Assembly (NCBI GenBank): GCA_031411235.1
Contig: JANOAR010000039.1
Span: 1 to 22,558 of the forward strand
DNA length: 22,558 nt
Source: JANOAR01 sp031411235
Lineage (GTDB): Bacteria; Verrucomicrobiota; Verrucomicrobiia; Verrucomicrobiales; Verrucomicrobiaceae
Direction: 5' to 3'
Every line of letters starts with the position of its first letter. The first letter of the stretch is position 1. The notes under the pieces were generated by a model. The model saw nothing but the letters and a program-made list of their open reading frames with translations. It did not search any database and was not told the DNA's origin. A program made the position numbers and the translations under genes. Positions 14,034 through 22,254 of this stretch are shown here, in pieces.

Positions 14034-15329
14034 TTAGCCAAACAACTGCACCAGCGGCTGGCCTTTATCACACACGGTGAAGGGGCGCTTGCTGGGGCTG
14101 AAAATGACTTGATCGAGCGGCAGGCCGAGGGCGTAGCCGATGGTGGCGTTGAAGTCGGGCGGGGTGATTTTGCCTTCGATGACTTCGCGGCCTTTGTCGG
14201 TCTTGCCATACACTTGGCCACCGCGAATGCCGCCGCCTGCGAGGACGCTGCTGAAGGCTTTGGGGTAGTGGTCGCGGCCTTCGTTTTGATTGATCTTGGG
14301 GGTGCGGCCAAACTCGGTGGTAAGGACGACGAGGGTTTCCTCTAGCAGGCCACGCGATTCGAGATCGCTGAGCAGGGCGGACATGGCTTGGTCGAGCTGC
14401 TGGCAGTTCTCGGGCACACGCACAAAGTTTTCGTTGTGGGTGTCCCAGCTACCCAGGCCGACTTCGACAAAGCGCACGCCGTGCTCAACGAGGCGACGGG
14501 CAAGCAGGCAGCCCTGGCCAAAGGATTCGCTGCCGTAGGCCTCGTGGGCGGCGGCGCTTTCCTTGCTGAGGTCGAAGGCGGCGAGATCGGCGCTGTTCAT
14601 GATCTTGACGGCGTCTTTGTAAACGTCGCCATAGGCCTTCACGCCGTCGTAGTTGAAGTGCTCGCGGAAGCCTTGATCCAGCTTGCCTGCGAGGTTGAGC
14701 TGATAGTTGAAATCATCTTCGCTGAGCGAGCCGAGGCGCTTGCTGTTTTGCAGGCCTTGCGACGGGTTGTTGATGGAGAGCGGCGAGACGGCGGCCTCGA
14801 AGAAGCCGGAGCCGGGGTGCTTGCTGCTGCCGCTGACGACGACGCTAGAAGGCAGGCTGGGATTGCTGCGGCCCTGGAACTTGGTAAGCCATGCGCCCAT
14901 GCTGGGATGGCGCAGGGTGCTGCGCTGGGTGTAGCTGGTGTGCATGAAGTAGTTGCCCTGGTCGTGCGCTCCCTGGGTGGAGGAGAGGCTGCGCACGATG
15001 GCGAGCTTCTTGCCATGCTTGGCGAGGCTGGGCAGGTACTCGCTGATCTGCAAGCCGTCTGCATTGGTGCTGATGGCCTTGGTGGGGCCGCTCTCATCGG
15101 TGCCAGCGTGGGGATCGAAGGTGTCGAGATGCGACATGCCACCGCTCATGTAGAGGTAGATGACGTTCTTGGCCGTGGGCACTTGCTTCAATTTCGACGA
15201 GCCCTCGAAGGCGGCGTGCGCGGTGTTGCTGAGGATGGAGGGCAGGACGGTGACGCCAAGGCAGGTCTTGGCGAGGCCAGTGACGAATTGGCGGCGGCTG
15301 AAGTCGTCGGCTTTGAGGAGGGTGTTCAT
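14034..15329 (-). CDS. DUF1501 Tat-exported sulfatase-like protein
   Basis: This 431-residue protein begins MNTLLKADDFSRRQFVTGLA and continues to a hydrophobic stretch ending SNTAHAA, a twin-arginine signal, so it is exported folded. The mature part has YLYMSGGMSHLDTFDPH (59-74), SWDTHNE (294-300), VVLTTEFGRTPK (334-345) and GRDHYP (351-356). These are the DUF1501 hallmarks, part of the alkaline-phosphatase/sulfatase superfamily and greatly expanded in Planctomycetes and Verrucomicrobia. Residues such as D73-type aspartates and D353/H354 may bind metal. It starts 34 bp after the DUF1549/DUF1553 gene; the two are almost always adjacent and probably act together on an unknown periplasmic substrate. 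Confidence 0.95.
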   Translation of the reverse strand: MNTLLKADDFSRRQFVTGLAKTCLGVTVLPSILSNTAHAAFEGSSKLKQVPTAKNVIYLYMSGGMSHLDTFDPHAGTDESGPTKAISTNADGLQISEYLPSLAKHGKKLAIVRSLSSTQGAHDQGNYFMHTSYTQRSTLRHPSMGAWLTKFQGRSNPSLPSSVVVSGSSKHPGSGFFEAAVSPLSINNPSQGLQNSKRLGSLSEDDFNYQLNLAGKLDQGFREHFNYDGVKAYGDVYKDAVKIMNSADLAAFDLSKESAAAHEAYGSESFGQGCLLARRLVEHGVRFVEVGLGSWDTHNENFVRVPENCQQLDQAMSALLSDLESRGLLEETLVVLTTEFGRTPKINQNEGRDHYPKAFSSVLAGGGIRGGQVYGKTDKGREVIEGKITPPDFNATIGYALGLPLDQVIFSPSKRPFTVCDKGQPLVQLFG

Positions 15330-15363
15330 GATGGGGTGGGGGGCTGGGCTGGAGGTTTAATGA

Positions 15364-17529
15364 TTATTGCACGAACAAAAACTGGCTCGTGTTCAGCAGG
15401 GCGCGGACGAGGTCGCTCATGGCTTTGTCGCCGCGCTCGGCTTGGATGCTGGCGATCAATTTTGACTCGTCGGCGGTGGGGTGGCGGCTGAGCAGGCCGA
15501 GGTAAATTTGGGTGGCTTGGTCGTGGGTGGAGGCGTTGTGGACTTCCTCGCGGAAGTGGGAGCCGGGGCTGAAGATGGCGTCGGCCATGCTGCCATTCAG
15601 CAGGCCGAGGGCTTGGGGAACGGTGGCTTCGCTGCTGGCGTTTTCGATGGTTTCACGGTCGCTCTGGCCAAAGAGGCGCAGCAGGTGGCCGCGTGGGGCG
15701 GGGGAGCCTGCCTCGGAGGCGCGGGTGAGGGTGGGGAGGTTGTCCTTGGCCTTGCGCAGGGCGGCGGCCTGGGCTTTGAACTCGGCGATCTTCTTTTGCA
15801 TGGCTGCCTTGTCGAGGCCCTGGGCTTGGAGTTTTTTCATCTCTTCACGCATCTGTTCCTTGCCGCCGGGCTTGGTGATGGAGACTTTTTTGGCCGCGTT
15901 TTTGGGCACATCGCCGCCGCCTCTGCGCAGCTCGCGGGCGAGGTCTTCACCGAGGATGGCGAGGAAGGAGCCTTTCTGCTGGGCTCCTTGCAGCTCTTTG
16001 AGTTCCTTGCTGAGGCGTTTTACTTCGTCGTCTTTTTTGGCTTCGCGGGCTGCGACGAGGTCTTTGCGCAGTTGGTTGGCTTTGGCTTCGGTGCCTTTTT
16101 TATCGCCGATGCTGCTGGCGCGCACGGCGGCGACGAGATCCTCGGGGGTCTTGCTGGCGAGGGTGTCATAGAGTTTTTCCAGGGTGCTGAGGCGGTTCTC
16201 AATCGCGTCGCCACGGCTGCCGATGCCGTCGTCGGGGTTGCCGGTGAGTAGTGTCACCATGCTGTCCCAGACTTGCTCGCTGGTCATGCGGCGGAGCAGG
16301 GGGCCGGTGAAGGCGTAGCGCTCGCCGAGGGCGGGGCCAGTGGTGGTGGCGGCACGCTGGTAGGTATCGCTGTTGTAGATGACGCGGAGATAGGCCTTCA
16401 TGTCATATTTTTTGTCCTGCATGACTTGCACGAGGTAGTCCATCAGCTCGGGGTTGCTGGGCACGGTGCTGTCGGTCATTTCGTCGAGGGGCTCGATGAG
16501 GGCGAGGCCCATGGCCTGCTTCCACAGGCGATTGGCGACGACGATGGTGAAGCGAGCGTTGTCGGGCGAGGTCATCCATTTGGCGAAGGCATCGGTGCGG
16601 CTCTCGCCGACGGCGGGGATGGCATCGTGGCCGAAGAGGGTTCGCGGCTGCACGGTTTCCAGCGGCTTGGCGTCGGGGTATTTGTAGTCGTGGGGGAGCT
16701 TGGGCAGGGCGTCGGTTTCTTTGATGTTGGTGTAGCGCAGGGACTTCATCACATCCTTGAGCGGCTCACTGATTTCCTTCATGATGGCCTGCTGGGCGGC
16801 GGCTTTTTCGCGCTCCTCGGAGGACATTTTTTTGCGGTCTTTGCCGCCCTTGGGTTTTTTCACCATGCCTGCCAGCTCAACGCCGTAGCTCTTGGCGTTC
16901 ACGCCATAGGTGTAGCTGGCCATGTGGTAGTAGTCCATCTGCGTCCATTTATCGAAGGGGTGGTTGTGGCACTGGGCGCAGACGATCTGGGTGCCGAGGA
17001 AGATCTGCACGGTGGCGGCGAGGTGGTCGAGGGGCATGCCTTGGTCGCGCATGTAGAAGCCGATGGCACCGCTGTCCCAGGCCGCGCCGTCGGTGGTGAC
17101 CAACTCGCGCACGAGGCCGTCGAAGGGCTGGTTTTTCTTCAGCGCGTCCTTGAGCCACTGGGCATAGGCTTCGCCGGTGAGCTTGCCTTTGGTGTCGGTC
17201 TGGAGGCGCAGCACGTCGGCCCAGTAGTTGAAGAAGTGGCTGGCATAGCCGTCGCTGGCGAGGAGCTGGTCGATGAGTGCGGCGCGTTTGTTGGCATCGG
17301 TGCTGGCGAGGAAGGCCTGGGCCTCGGGGATGCTGGGGATGCGACCCACGACATCGAGGTAGATGCGGCGAACGAAGGCTTCATCACTGCTGGCGGGATT
17401 GGGCTGGAGCTTCAGCTTGGCATAGTCCTTGGCGAGGATGGTGTCGATCTTGGCGCTCTCCGGCGTGGTGGCGGCGAAGGCGTGGAAGAGGGTGCCCAGA
17501 GTGAGGGCTAGGACGAGGGTGGTTTTCAT
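15364..17529 (-). CDS. DUF1549/DUF1553 secreted protein
   Basis: The start at 17529 gives 721 residues with a signal peptide (MKTTLVLALTLGTLFHAFAA); the longer open frame adds 55 unlikely residues. The DUF1549 domain includes EAFVRRIYLDVVGRIPSIPE (50-69), FFNYWADVLR and GTQIVCAQCHNHPFDKWTQM with a CxxCH motif at 184-188, which could bind haem or metal. The C-terminal DUF1553 domain includes ARFTIVVANRLWKQAMGLAL, the ALGLLNGSMAD region and LVRALLNTSQFLFVQ. A charged coiled-coil-like insert (K/E-rich, about residues 470-600) separates them. It is encoded just upstream of the DUF1501 gene in a probable operon. The function of this abundant Planctomycetes/Verrucomicrobia pair is unproven. Confidence 0.95.
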   Translation of the reverse strand: MKTTLVLALTLGTLFHAFAATTPESAKIDTILAKDYAKLKLQPNPASSDEAFVRRIYLDVVGRIPSIPEAQAFLASTDANKRAALIDQLLASDGYASHFFNYWADVLRLQTDTKGKLTGEAYAQWLKDALKKNQPFDGLVRELVTTDGAAWDSGAIGFYMRDQGMPLDHLAATVQIFLGTQIVCAQCHNHPFDKWTQMDYYHMASYTYGVNAKSYGVELAGMVKKPKGGKDRKKMSSEEREKAAAQQAIMKEISEPLKDVMKSLRYTNIKETDALPKLPHDYKYPDAKPLETVQPRTLFGHDAIPAVGESRTDAFAKWMTSPDNARFTIVVANRLWKQAMGLALIEPLDEMTDSTVPSNPELMDYLVQVMQDKKYDMKAYLRVIYNSDTYQRAATTTGPALGERYAFTGPLLRRMTSEQVWDSMVTLLTGNPDDGIGSRGDAIENRLSTLEKLYDTLASKTPEDLVAAVRASSIGDKKGTEAKANQLRKDLVAAREAKKDDEVKRLSKELKELQGAQQKGSFLAILGEDLARELRRGGGDVPKNAAKKVSITKPGGKEQMREEMKKLQAQGLDKAAMQKKIAEFKAQAAALRKAKDNLPTLTRASEAGSPAPRGHLLRLFGQSDRETIENASSEATVPQALGLLNGSMADAIFSPGSHFREEVHNASTHDQATQIYLGLLSRHPTADESKLIASIQAERGDKAMSDLVRALLNTSQFLFVQ

Positions 17530-17975
17530 GGCTGGCGCTGTGAACGTGGGGGATTTCGCGATCTTAACGGCATTTGCCAGAATTAGCCGTTGGGTTGGGC
17601 CGACCCTGCTGGACGTACTGCGGCGCGTGTGCGGTTGATGCGGCTCGGTGAGGGCAGGCCCGGTATCGGTCAACCTCGGGGGTAATTTTTCCAACCATGC
17701 GTTTCGTGCGTGACGCCTATTGTGTCTTTTGCGTAATCTTCACCGCAGTCCCATGCCCTCCCCACGCATACAGCCTCATAATCTCTTTGCCTTCGCGCAC
17801 CCCAAGCGCCCGCAGAGCGACCTCAGCATCTCACGGACTGGCAGCCGGAACGCACGAATCCGCAATGCCCTGATCGAAAACAACCTCCCCCGCCATCGCG
17901 AGCCGATCCGTCTTCCTTGCCAATCGAAAGATGCTCAGATTCCGGTGAGCCATCACCATCGAAATCCCAATGAAC

Positions 17976-18110
17976 GCCAGAGAATCCTGAATCCCAGCCA
18001 GAGAACAGCGAACGACAGCCAGAGAACCCACAACAAACCTCTCATAAATGCGAATTTGAGCCAGAGAAACCCGAATGGACGCCAGAGAAACGGGAATGAG
18101 CGCCATTGGG
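17976..18110. repeat. 21-bp tandem repeat array (GCCAGAGAA-anchored)
   Basis: GCCAGAGAA recurs at 17976, 17997, 18018, 18060 and 18081, all spaced by 21 bp or 42 bp, with degenerate copies at about 17955, 18039 and 18102. The unit equals seven codons, so long frames stay open on both strands (for example SLA-containing heptads on minus). I do not call a gene here. The stretch 17530-18241 otherwise holds only promoter space for the DUF1549 gene and the microsatellites after 18154. Confidence 0.8.
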
Positions 18111-18153
18111 GCACCAAACCCTCTCAACCGTGATAATTCCGCCCCAAACTCTC

Positions 18154-18240
18154 CATCTCTCCAATACTCCATCTCTCCAATACTCCCCGTCCCCCTCACC
18201 CCGACCCCGACCCCAATCCCAAATACCAAATACCAAATCC
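18154..18240. repeat. Microsatellite-like tracts before the helical protein gene
   Basis: CATCTCTCCAATACTC occurs twice in tandem (18154-18169 and 18170-18185). It is followed by CCCCGA-type hexamers (about 18199-18215) and AAATACC repeats (18221-18237). These tracts end one base before the next gene's ATG, so its leader is unusually C/A-rich and lacks a visible ribosome binding site. Confidence 0.8.
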
Positions 18241-18241
18241 A

Positions 18242-18964
18242 ATGCCCGACGCACCCATCCCAACCACCCCCGCCAAATCCACCCGCGCCAAGCCCGGCTT
18301 CATCAGCCAGAGCCTGCTGGACGCCATCAACCTCGCTGACGACTGCCACCTGGAAGCCGCCAAGCCCGACATCGCCCCCGTGCTGCAAGCCCGCGCCTGG
18401 ACTGCCGCCGACCAGACCAAGCTCGGCACCGCCCTCACCCAGAGCGATGATTTCCAAAGCCAGATCGCCACTGCCCGCGCTGGCAAAGGCACCCGCACCG
18501 AGGAGGAAACCCAAGCCCGCGCCGCCCTCCTCACCGCTCTTGATCCCATCCTCAAAGGCGTCCGCCGCACCTACCCCGACAGCGACGCCCAGCGCACCTC
18601 CTTCGGCATCGGCCAGAACCTCAGCAACGCCGACACCGGCGAACTCGTCCGCGTCGCCAAGTACGCCCGCGACCAGCTCACCGGCACCGCGGCGAAAATC
18701 GTCCTCAAAGGCGTCATCGCCGCCGAAGTCACCGCCATCGCCACCCTCGCCGACAAATACGAAGCCGCCGGCTGGGCCCAAGGCCAAGCCCAGCAAAAAG
18801 CCAGCGACCTCCTCTTAAAACTCCGCGCCCTGGTAGAAACCAGCATCAACCCCCTCCGCCGCGACCTCCAACACACCGCCGACATGGCCTACCCCCACCG
18901 CATCGAAACCAACGCCGCCCAAAGAAAAGCCTTCGGCCTCCAGCCCGACCGGCCTTTGGCGTGA
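18242..18964 (+). CDS. Hypothetical helical protein, family not recognised
   Basis: This is a 240-residue protein with no signal peptide or membrane segment, mostly predicted helix and rich in alanine. It begins MPDAPIPTTPAKSTRAKPGF, a flexible proline/lysine lead, then ISQSLLDAINLADDCHLEAA. The middle has a charged segment (ARAGKGTRTEEETQARAALL) and repeated amphipathic helices around ATAADKYEAAGWAQGQAQQK-type sequence. The tail reads NAAQRKAFGLQPDRPLA. I do not know a function. The strong GC-rich third-position bias supports that it is coding. Its last 32 codons are repeated after the next gene, and tandem repeats crowd its upstream side, so this gene's end seems to be a recombination site. 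Confidence 0.75.
   Translation: MPDAPIPTTPAKSTRAKPGFISQSLLDAINLADDCHLEAAKPDIAPVLQARAWTAADQTKLGTALTQSDDFQSQIATARAGKGTRTEEETQARAALLTALDPILKGVRRTYPDSDAQRTSFGIGQNLSNADTGELVRVAKYARDQLTGTAAKIVLKGVIAAEVTAIATLADKYEAAGWAQGQAQQKASDLLLKLRALVETSINPLRRDLQHTADMAYPHRIETNAAQRKAFGLQPDRPLA
18867..18962 (+). repeat. 96-bp direct repeat, copy within the helical gene's 3' end
   Basis: These 96 bases recur at 19297-19392, exactly 430 bp downstream, with 93 identities. The three differences cluster in one codon pair (ATC-GAA here, GTA-AAA in the other copy). The repeat encloses the gene's stop region and the whole DUF2442 gene. Confidence 0.9.
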
Positions 18965-19005
18965 GGTAATGCCACTCAGCCGGGCTACACCACTACACCT
19001 CAAAC

Positions 19006-19290
19006 ATGAGCATCACCGCCAACACCCTCGATCTCAACACCTGCGAAGTCGTGGGTCTCCGCGTCACCAACGCCCATCGAATGACCCTACGCTTCCAGGA
19101 CGGACTGGTCGCGCAGATCGACTTTGAAGCCGCCATGAGTCGCGACCACGGCCCTCTCGCGGCAGAGTTGAGTAATCCCGATCTCTTCGCCCGAGCCACC
19201 CTCGACGATGGCATCCTCACCTGGCCGAACGGTTACGACATTGATCCCGTCACGCTCCGCACTTGGGCGGAGCGTGGCTACGTGGACTGA
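19006..19290 (+). CDS. DUF2442-domain protein (orphan antitoxin-like)
   Basis: This 94-residue protein includes VVGLRVTNAHRMTLRFQDGL, VAQIDFEAAM and then LFARATLDDGILTWPNGYDI followed by DPVTLRTWAE. These are the DUF2442 features (a beta-rich body with R-x-x-x-D-x-G-x-L-x-W-x-x-G-x-D). DUF2442 proteins often accompany a DUF4160 protein and are thought to be antitoxin-like, but no such partner is next to this one. It sits alone between two 96-bp direct repeats. A remnant of another DUF2442 gene is at 22099-22239. Confidence 0.85.
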   Translation: MSITANTLDLNTCEVVGLRVTNAHRMTLRFQDGLVAQIDFEAAMSRDHGPLAAELSNPDLFARATLDDGILTWPNGYDIDPVTLRTWAERGYVD

Positions 19291-19296
19291 ACCCAA

Positions 19297-19394
19297 TCCA
19301 ACACACCGCCGACATGGCCTACCCCCACCGCGTAAAAACCAACGCCGCCCAAAGAAAAGCCTTCGGCCTCCAGCCCGACCGGCCTTTGGCGTAA
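19297..19394 (+). pseudogene. Second copy of the helical gene's 3' end
   Basis: Read in the same frame, this gives QHTADMAYPHRVKTNAAQRK and then AFGLQPDRPLA, the last 31 residues of the 240-residue protein with I-E changed to V-K, ending in TAA instead of TGA. No start or upstream part is present. The different stop codon suggests origin from a related allele, not simple slippage. Confidence 0.85.
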
Positions 19395-19412
19395 CGCCGA
19401 CCCAAGCCCCCC

Positions 19413-19438
19413 GCGCGACCTGTGAAAACAGGCCGCGC
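19413..19438. other. Stable GAAA-loop hairpin
   Basis: GCGCG-A-CCTGT pairs with ACAGG-C-CGCGC around a GAAA tetraloop, with one A/C mismatch. No T-run follows on either strand, so a terminator is unlikely. It lies between the 3'-end copy and the motif at 19470, in an otherwise gene-free interval of about 370 bp before the GTPase start. Confidence 0.6.
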
Positions 19439-19469
19439 TCCAGGAAAAACCGACGTTCACAAGCTGATA

Positions 19470-19492
19470 ACATGGGGTCATGCTTTCCCCAC
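19470..19492 (-). repeat. TGACCCC-ATGT motif, copy C (inverted)
   Basis: The minus strand reads GTGGGGAAAGCATGACCCC and then ATGT, resembling GG(A/G)AAAAGTG...TGACCC(C/T)ATGTGG at 4200 and 5202. It lies upstream of the GTPase pair, at the edge of a drop in GC content. Confidence 0.5.
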
Positions 19493-19657
19493 CATTGCCT
19501 CAAACATTCCCCTCCTAGCTGAGATCAACCAACCACCAATCACCGATTGATGACAAAATGATTGTTAACTTTTTGCAGCCTGACCCGCCCCCCCATTCGC
19601 CCCTTGAATACAATTTTCTGTCAAACAATGTGTTCTACTGCACGATTAACTAACCCC

Positions 19658-21415
19658 ATGAGCCGCTTCCAAGAAATTCAACTGGCACTCAATGCCGAGA
19701 GTCCCCTCCCATCTGACCTGCCGCGCCTCTATTTCCTCGGGGATACTGGTGCGGGTAAGACTACCCTGATACGAAAGCTTCTGGGAACAGAGGAAACCGC
19801 TTTCCCAACCACGAGACAAACCAGAACAACTGTAGCTCCAACGGAGTACGTGATCTGGCACCGCGAAGGCTTTGATCTCACCGTTGTCCTCAAGCCAGTG
19901 ACAGAGATTACAGGGTATATCGACGAAATTCTCAAAGATGCTATTTCTCGGTATTATGCGGAAAGAGACAGAAAGAAGCTCCTGAGATACATCCGGCAGA
20001 CTGGCGACCAGCGGTTCCGTCTCTATTACATGCTTGCCGAGGACTTCATGAATACTATCGCAGAACGTATCCAAGAAGTTGTATCTCACTTGGAGAAGCG
20101 TGTCACCGAGCTTCAAACTGAGTTTCCAGATGATCGAGAGGAGACAGGTATTTTCGTTGACCTAGCTCTCAGCGAGGCCAACAAAACCTATCAAGCTCTG
20201 AGGGACTCTATTGTTGAGCAAATTCAATTTAGAACAGCTTGTGCCTGTGATGAAAAGCGACTGCAGGACACTTGGTGCGTTCACAAATACCATACGGGAA
20301 GCAAGACGGAGTTCATCCATAAATGCAAAGAAATTCTCTCCAGCGAAGTTAACTCAATTTCACCCGTAATCCAGCATGCTCGTATTCGAGGAAATTTGGC
20401 TGCTCCGTGGCTTGAGTCACAGTCAGAGATTGTAATTATCGACGGCGAAGGTATCGGGCACGACACTAAAGAAGCGGGCCAATTGAATGCCCGCCATTAC
20501 GATTATTTTTACAGTTGTGATGCCATCCTTTTGATTGAGGAAAGCAAGAAGCCTTTCGTCGCTGGAGGAAAGAGCGCGCTGAAGAGTATTTATCAGAGGG
20601 GTTATGGAGAAAAGCTTTTAATTCTCTTCACAAAACTGGACGAAGTCGAACCTTACGATATTGAAAATCCAACCACTAATGACAGAATCAATGAGGTGAA
20701 CGACGGACTAACTAATGTTCTCGCGTCGCTGAGCGCAGATGGCATTGATGTTGAAGTCGATGAGGAACGTCTTTTCTATCTCGGAGGGCTCCATGAAGCA
20801 GGAATGAACACTGACGCATCCAAAGCGGTGAACAGCATCATTTCTGGTGCATGCGATCTCTCCAAATACGAAATGCAGTTTGTGGAACCTCAGTATGACT
20901 TTGAGATGCTTTCAGCCTTTCTCGTTGGATCGACGAAAAAGTTCAATGACCTTTACGACGCGATGCTCTCCAAGCAGCATTGGAAGACGGTTGAGGCATT
21001 CAATCGGCGCATGGACATGGGAATTGATGGCTTTCGTATGTTCACACCAATCACGGACTTTGAAGAGAAAATCAACGAAGAGGTTGACCAGTTCATCTCG
21101 ATGCCGCTGCAATGGACAGAAGAAGTTAGCGACACTCTGAAGAAGCAGAGCTTGGACATGATCCGCCGCGAGTTCAATAAGCTGATTCTCGAACATGCTC
21201 GTCGCACAATTATTGCGGCACCGAAGACTGAATGGCGCAAAGCATCTTCGTATAGCGGAGTTGGCTCGACCTTCAAGCGCAAGGATGACATTGAGGCGAT
21301 TCTCCGGAGGTCTGTTCCACTGTTTGTTTCATCCGAAAATGTCAGGGGATTCAAAGATCAAGTGAAGGAGATACTTCGATCCGCGATTGAGCTATGCAAT
21401 AATGCACAACAATAA
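19658..21415 (+). CDS. Large P-loop GTPase (dynamin/GIMAP-like), candidate defence protein
   Basis: From ATG at 19658 this is a 585-residue protein. The G1/Walker A is GDTGAGKTT (28-36), a T-rich switch I candidate TTRQTRTTVAP (51-61), G3 IIDGEGIGHD (260-269, DxxG as DGEG) and G4 FTKLDE (324-329). The insert between G1 and G3 (about 70-250) is long, helical and charged, and about 250 residues follow G4, rich in amphipathic helices as in dynamin-like or other large GTPases. There is no signal peptide or clear membrane segment. I do not recognise a named family. The start is chosen where MSRFQEIQLALNAE precedes the first strand; a TTG upstream adds unlikely residues. GC content is visibly lower than in the flanking genes, which suggests recent transfer. 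A 201-residue gene follows after 17 bp. Confidence 0.75.
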   Translation: MSRFQEIQLALNAESPLPSDLPRLYFLGDTGAGKTTLIRKLLGTEETAFPTTRQTRTTVAPTEYVIWHREGFDLTVVLKPVTEITGYIDEILKDAISRYYAERDRKKLLRYIRQTGDQRFRLYYMLAEDFMNTIAERIQEVVSHLEKRVTELQTEFPDDREETGIFVDLALSEANKTYQALRDSIVEQIQFRTACACDEKRLQDTWCVHKYHTGSKTEFIHKCKEILSSEVNSISPVIQHARIRGNLAAPWLESQSEIVIIDGEGIGHDTKEAGQLNARHYDYFYSCDAILLIEESKKPFVAGGKSALKSIYQRGYGEKLLILFTKLDEVEPYDIENPTTNDRINEVNDGLTNVLASLSADGIDVEVDEERLFYLGGLHEAGMNTDASKAVNSIISGACDLSKYEMQFVEPQYDFEMLSAFLVGSTKKFNDLYDAMLSKQHWKTVEAFNRRMDMGIDGFRMFTPITDFEEKINEEVDQFISMPLQWTEEVSDTLKKQSLDMIRREFNKLILEHARRTIIAAPKTEWRKASSYSGVGSTFKRKDDIEAILRRSVPLFVSSENVRGFKDQVKEILRSAIELCNNAQQ

Positions 21416-21432
21416 TGCTAGCCTAGTCGATT

Positions 21433-22038
21433 ATGCAATCGAACAACATCGCAGGTGGATATATTGCCTATACGCGCTCATCATCTATTCAAATAGAAAT
21501 AGTCGTTGAGTTTGATGTCGCAATTTTGAAGCAGTGGCTCTTATGTGAAATTGGTGAAGAAAGAGTCAGTCATGATGATGTCGCGTATACGAAGAAAATC
21601 TTCCTCGACGCAATCGTCGATGAGATTACGAGGCATGGTTCGGCGCAAATCTTGCTTCCCACTAGACCAGTCTCACTATATTCCGACCATCAATTGCTAC
21701 AGCTCAGTCATATTTGGAATCGAATTTTCCCGGAAATTAAGGAACCAAAAATGGGAATTAAAGTCAATCGCAATATGAGTTTGGGTGACATCACTGCCGG
21801 ACTATTTTACGCCTGCGCCCACAACCCAACTGAAACCAGTTCAATTGAGACATTAAGCAATGACGATATACTACTCTTAGCAATCCGAAGCTACGTATTA
21901 GATGGCGAGTACACAATCGATGATTATGAGGGATTAACCCAAGAAGAATATGACGATTGTGAATCACTCGTTGAGACCAGATTTTCTTACTTAAATCCGT
22001 CCCGAAAATGGAACGTCTACACTGTCGAAGATATATAA
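21433..22038 (+). CDS. Hypothetical 201-residue partner of the GTPase
   Basis: This acidic protein begins MQSNNIAGGYIAYTRSSSIQ and continues IEIVVEFDVAILKQWLLCEI. It has many D/E residues near the end (YTIDDYEGLTQEEYDDCESL). No motif, signal peptide or membrane segment is recognised. The gene begins 17 bp after the GTPase stop, shares its low GC content and AT-rich codon use, and is presumably in the same operon. A GTPase with an unknown small protein is a layout seen in several recently found defence systems, so it could be an effector or regulator. That is inference. Confidence 0.65.
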   Translation: MQSNNIAGGYIAYTRSSSIQIEIVVEFDVAILKQWLLCEIGEERVSHDDVAYTKKIFLDAIVDEITRHGSAQILLPTRPVSLYSDHQLLQLSHIWNRIFPEIKEPKMGIKVNRNMSLGDITAGLFYACAHNPTETSSIETLSNDDILLLAIRSYVLDGEYTIDDYEGLTQEEYDDCESLVETRFSYLNPSRKWNVYTVEDI

Positions 22039-22098
22039 ACCATTCGTGGGAATGGGGTCGGGAGTTTCACATTGCGAGTTTCTTGGAAGCCCAACTCG

Positions 22099-22239
22099 CT
22101 AATCCTTCCCAAAGTCAAGACTGCCAGCCTCGGCATAGCGGCGCAGGGTTTCGGGGGCGATGTCGTAGCCGTGGTTCCAGGTGAGGATGCCGTGGTCGAG
22201 GTAGGCGCGGGCAAAGAGGGCGGGATTGTTGAGCGGGCA
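22099..22239 (-). pseudogene. DUF2442 C-terminal remnant
   Basis: The minus strand reads PLNNPALFARAYLDHGILTW and then NHGYDIAPETLRRYAEAGSL, ending DFGKD and TAG. This aligns with LSNPDLFARATLDDGILTWP and the following NGYDIDPVTLRTWAERG of the DUF2442 protein at 19006. The N-terminal half is missing, and the homology ends next to an AAGTG hairpin at 22240. It is not a functional gene. Confidence 0.8.
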
Positions 22240-22254
22240 AAGTGTCTGTCACTT
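22240..22254. other. AAGTG-TCTGT-CACTT hairpin at the DUF2442 breakpoint
   Basis: AAGTG and CACTT are perfect 5-bp arms around TCTGT. The hairpin starts where recognisable DUF2442 sequence stops. From here to 22417 I see no gene that I can support. Confidence 0.5.

Noticed and set aside
14388..17511. Several long plus-strand open frames opposite the DUF1501 and DUF1549/DUF1553 genes
   Set aside because: Their products are glycine/alanine-rich low-complexity sequence with no motif, while the minus strand carries clear conserved domains.
17976..18110. Possible CRISPR array because of regular short repeats
   Set aside because: Spacing is a constant 21 bp with only about 12 bp between repeated cores, the units are degenerate, and no cas genes are present.
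17720..18133. 137-residue plus-strand open frame containing the 21-bp repeats
   Set aside because: Length comes from the in-phase repeat. There is no conserved start region or ribosome binding site, and no recognisable domain.
17831..18796. 321-residue minus-strand open frame across the tandem repeats and the helical protein gene
   Set aside because: Most of it mirrors the plus-strand gene and the rest is 21-bp repeat. The glycine-rich product looks like a shadow.
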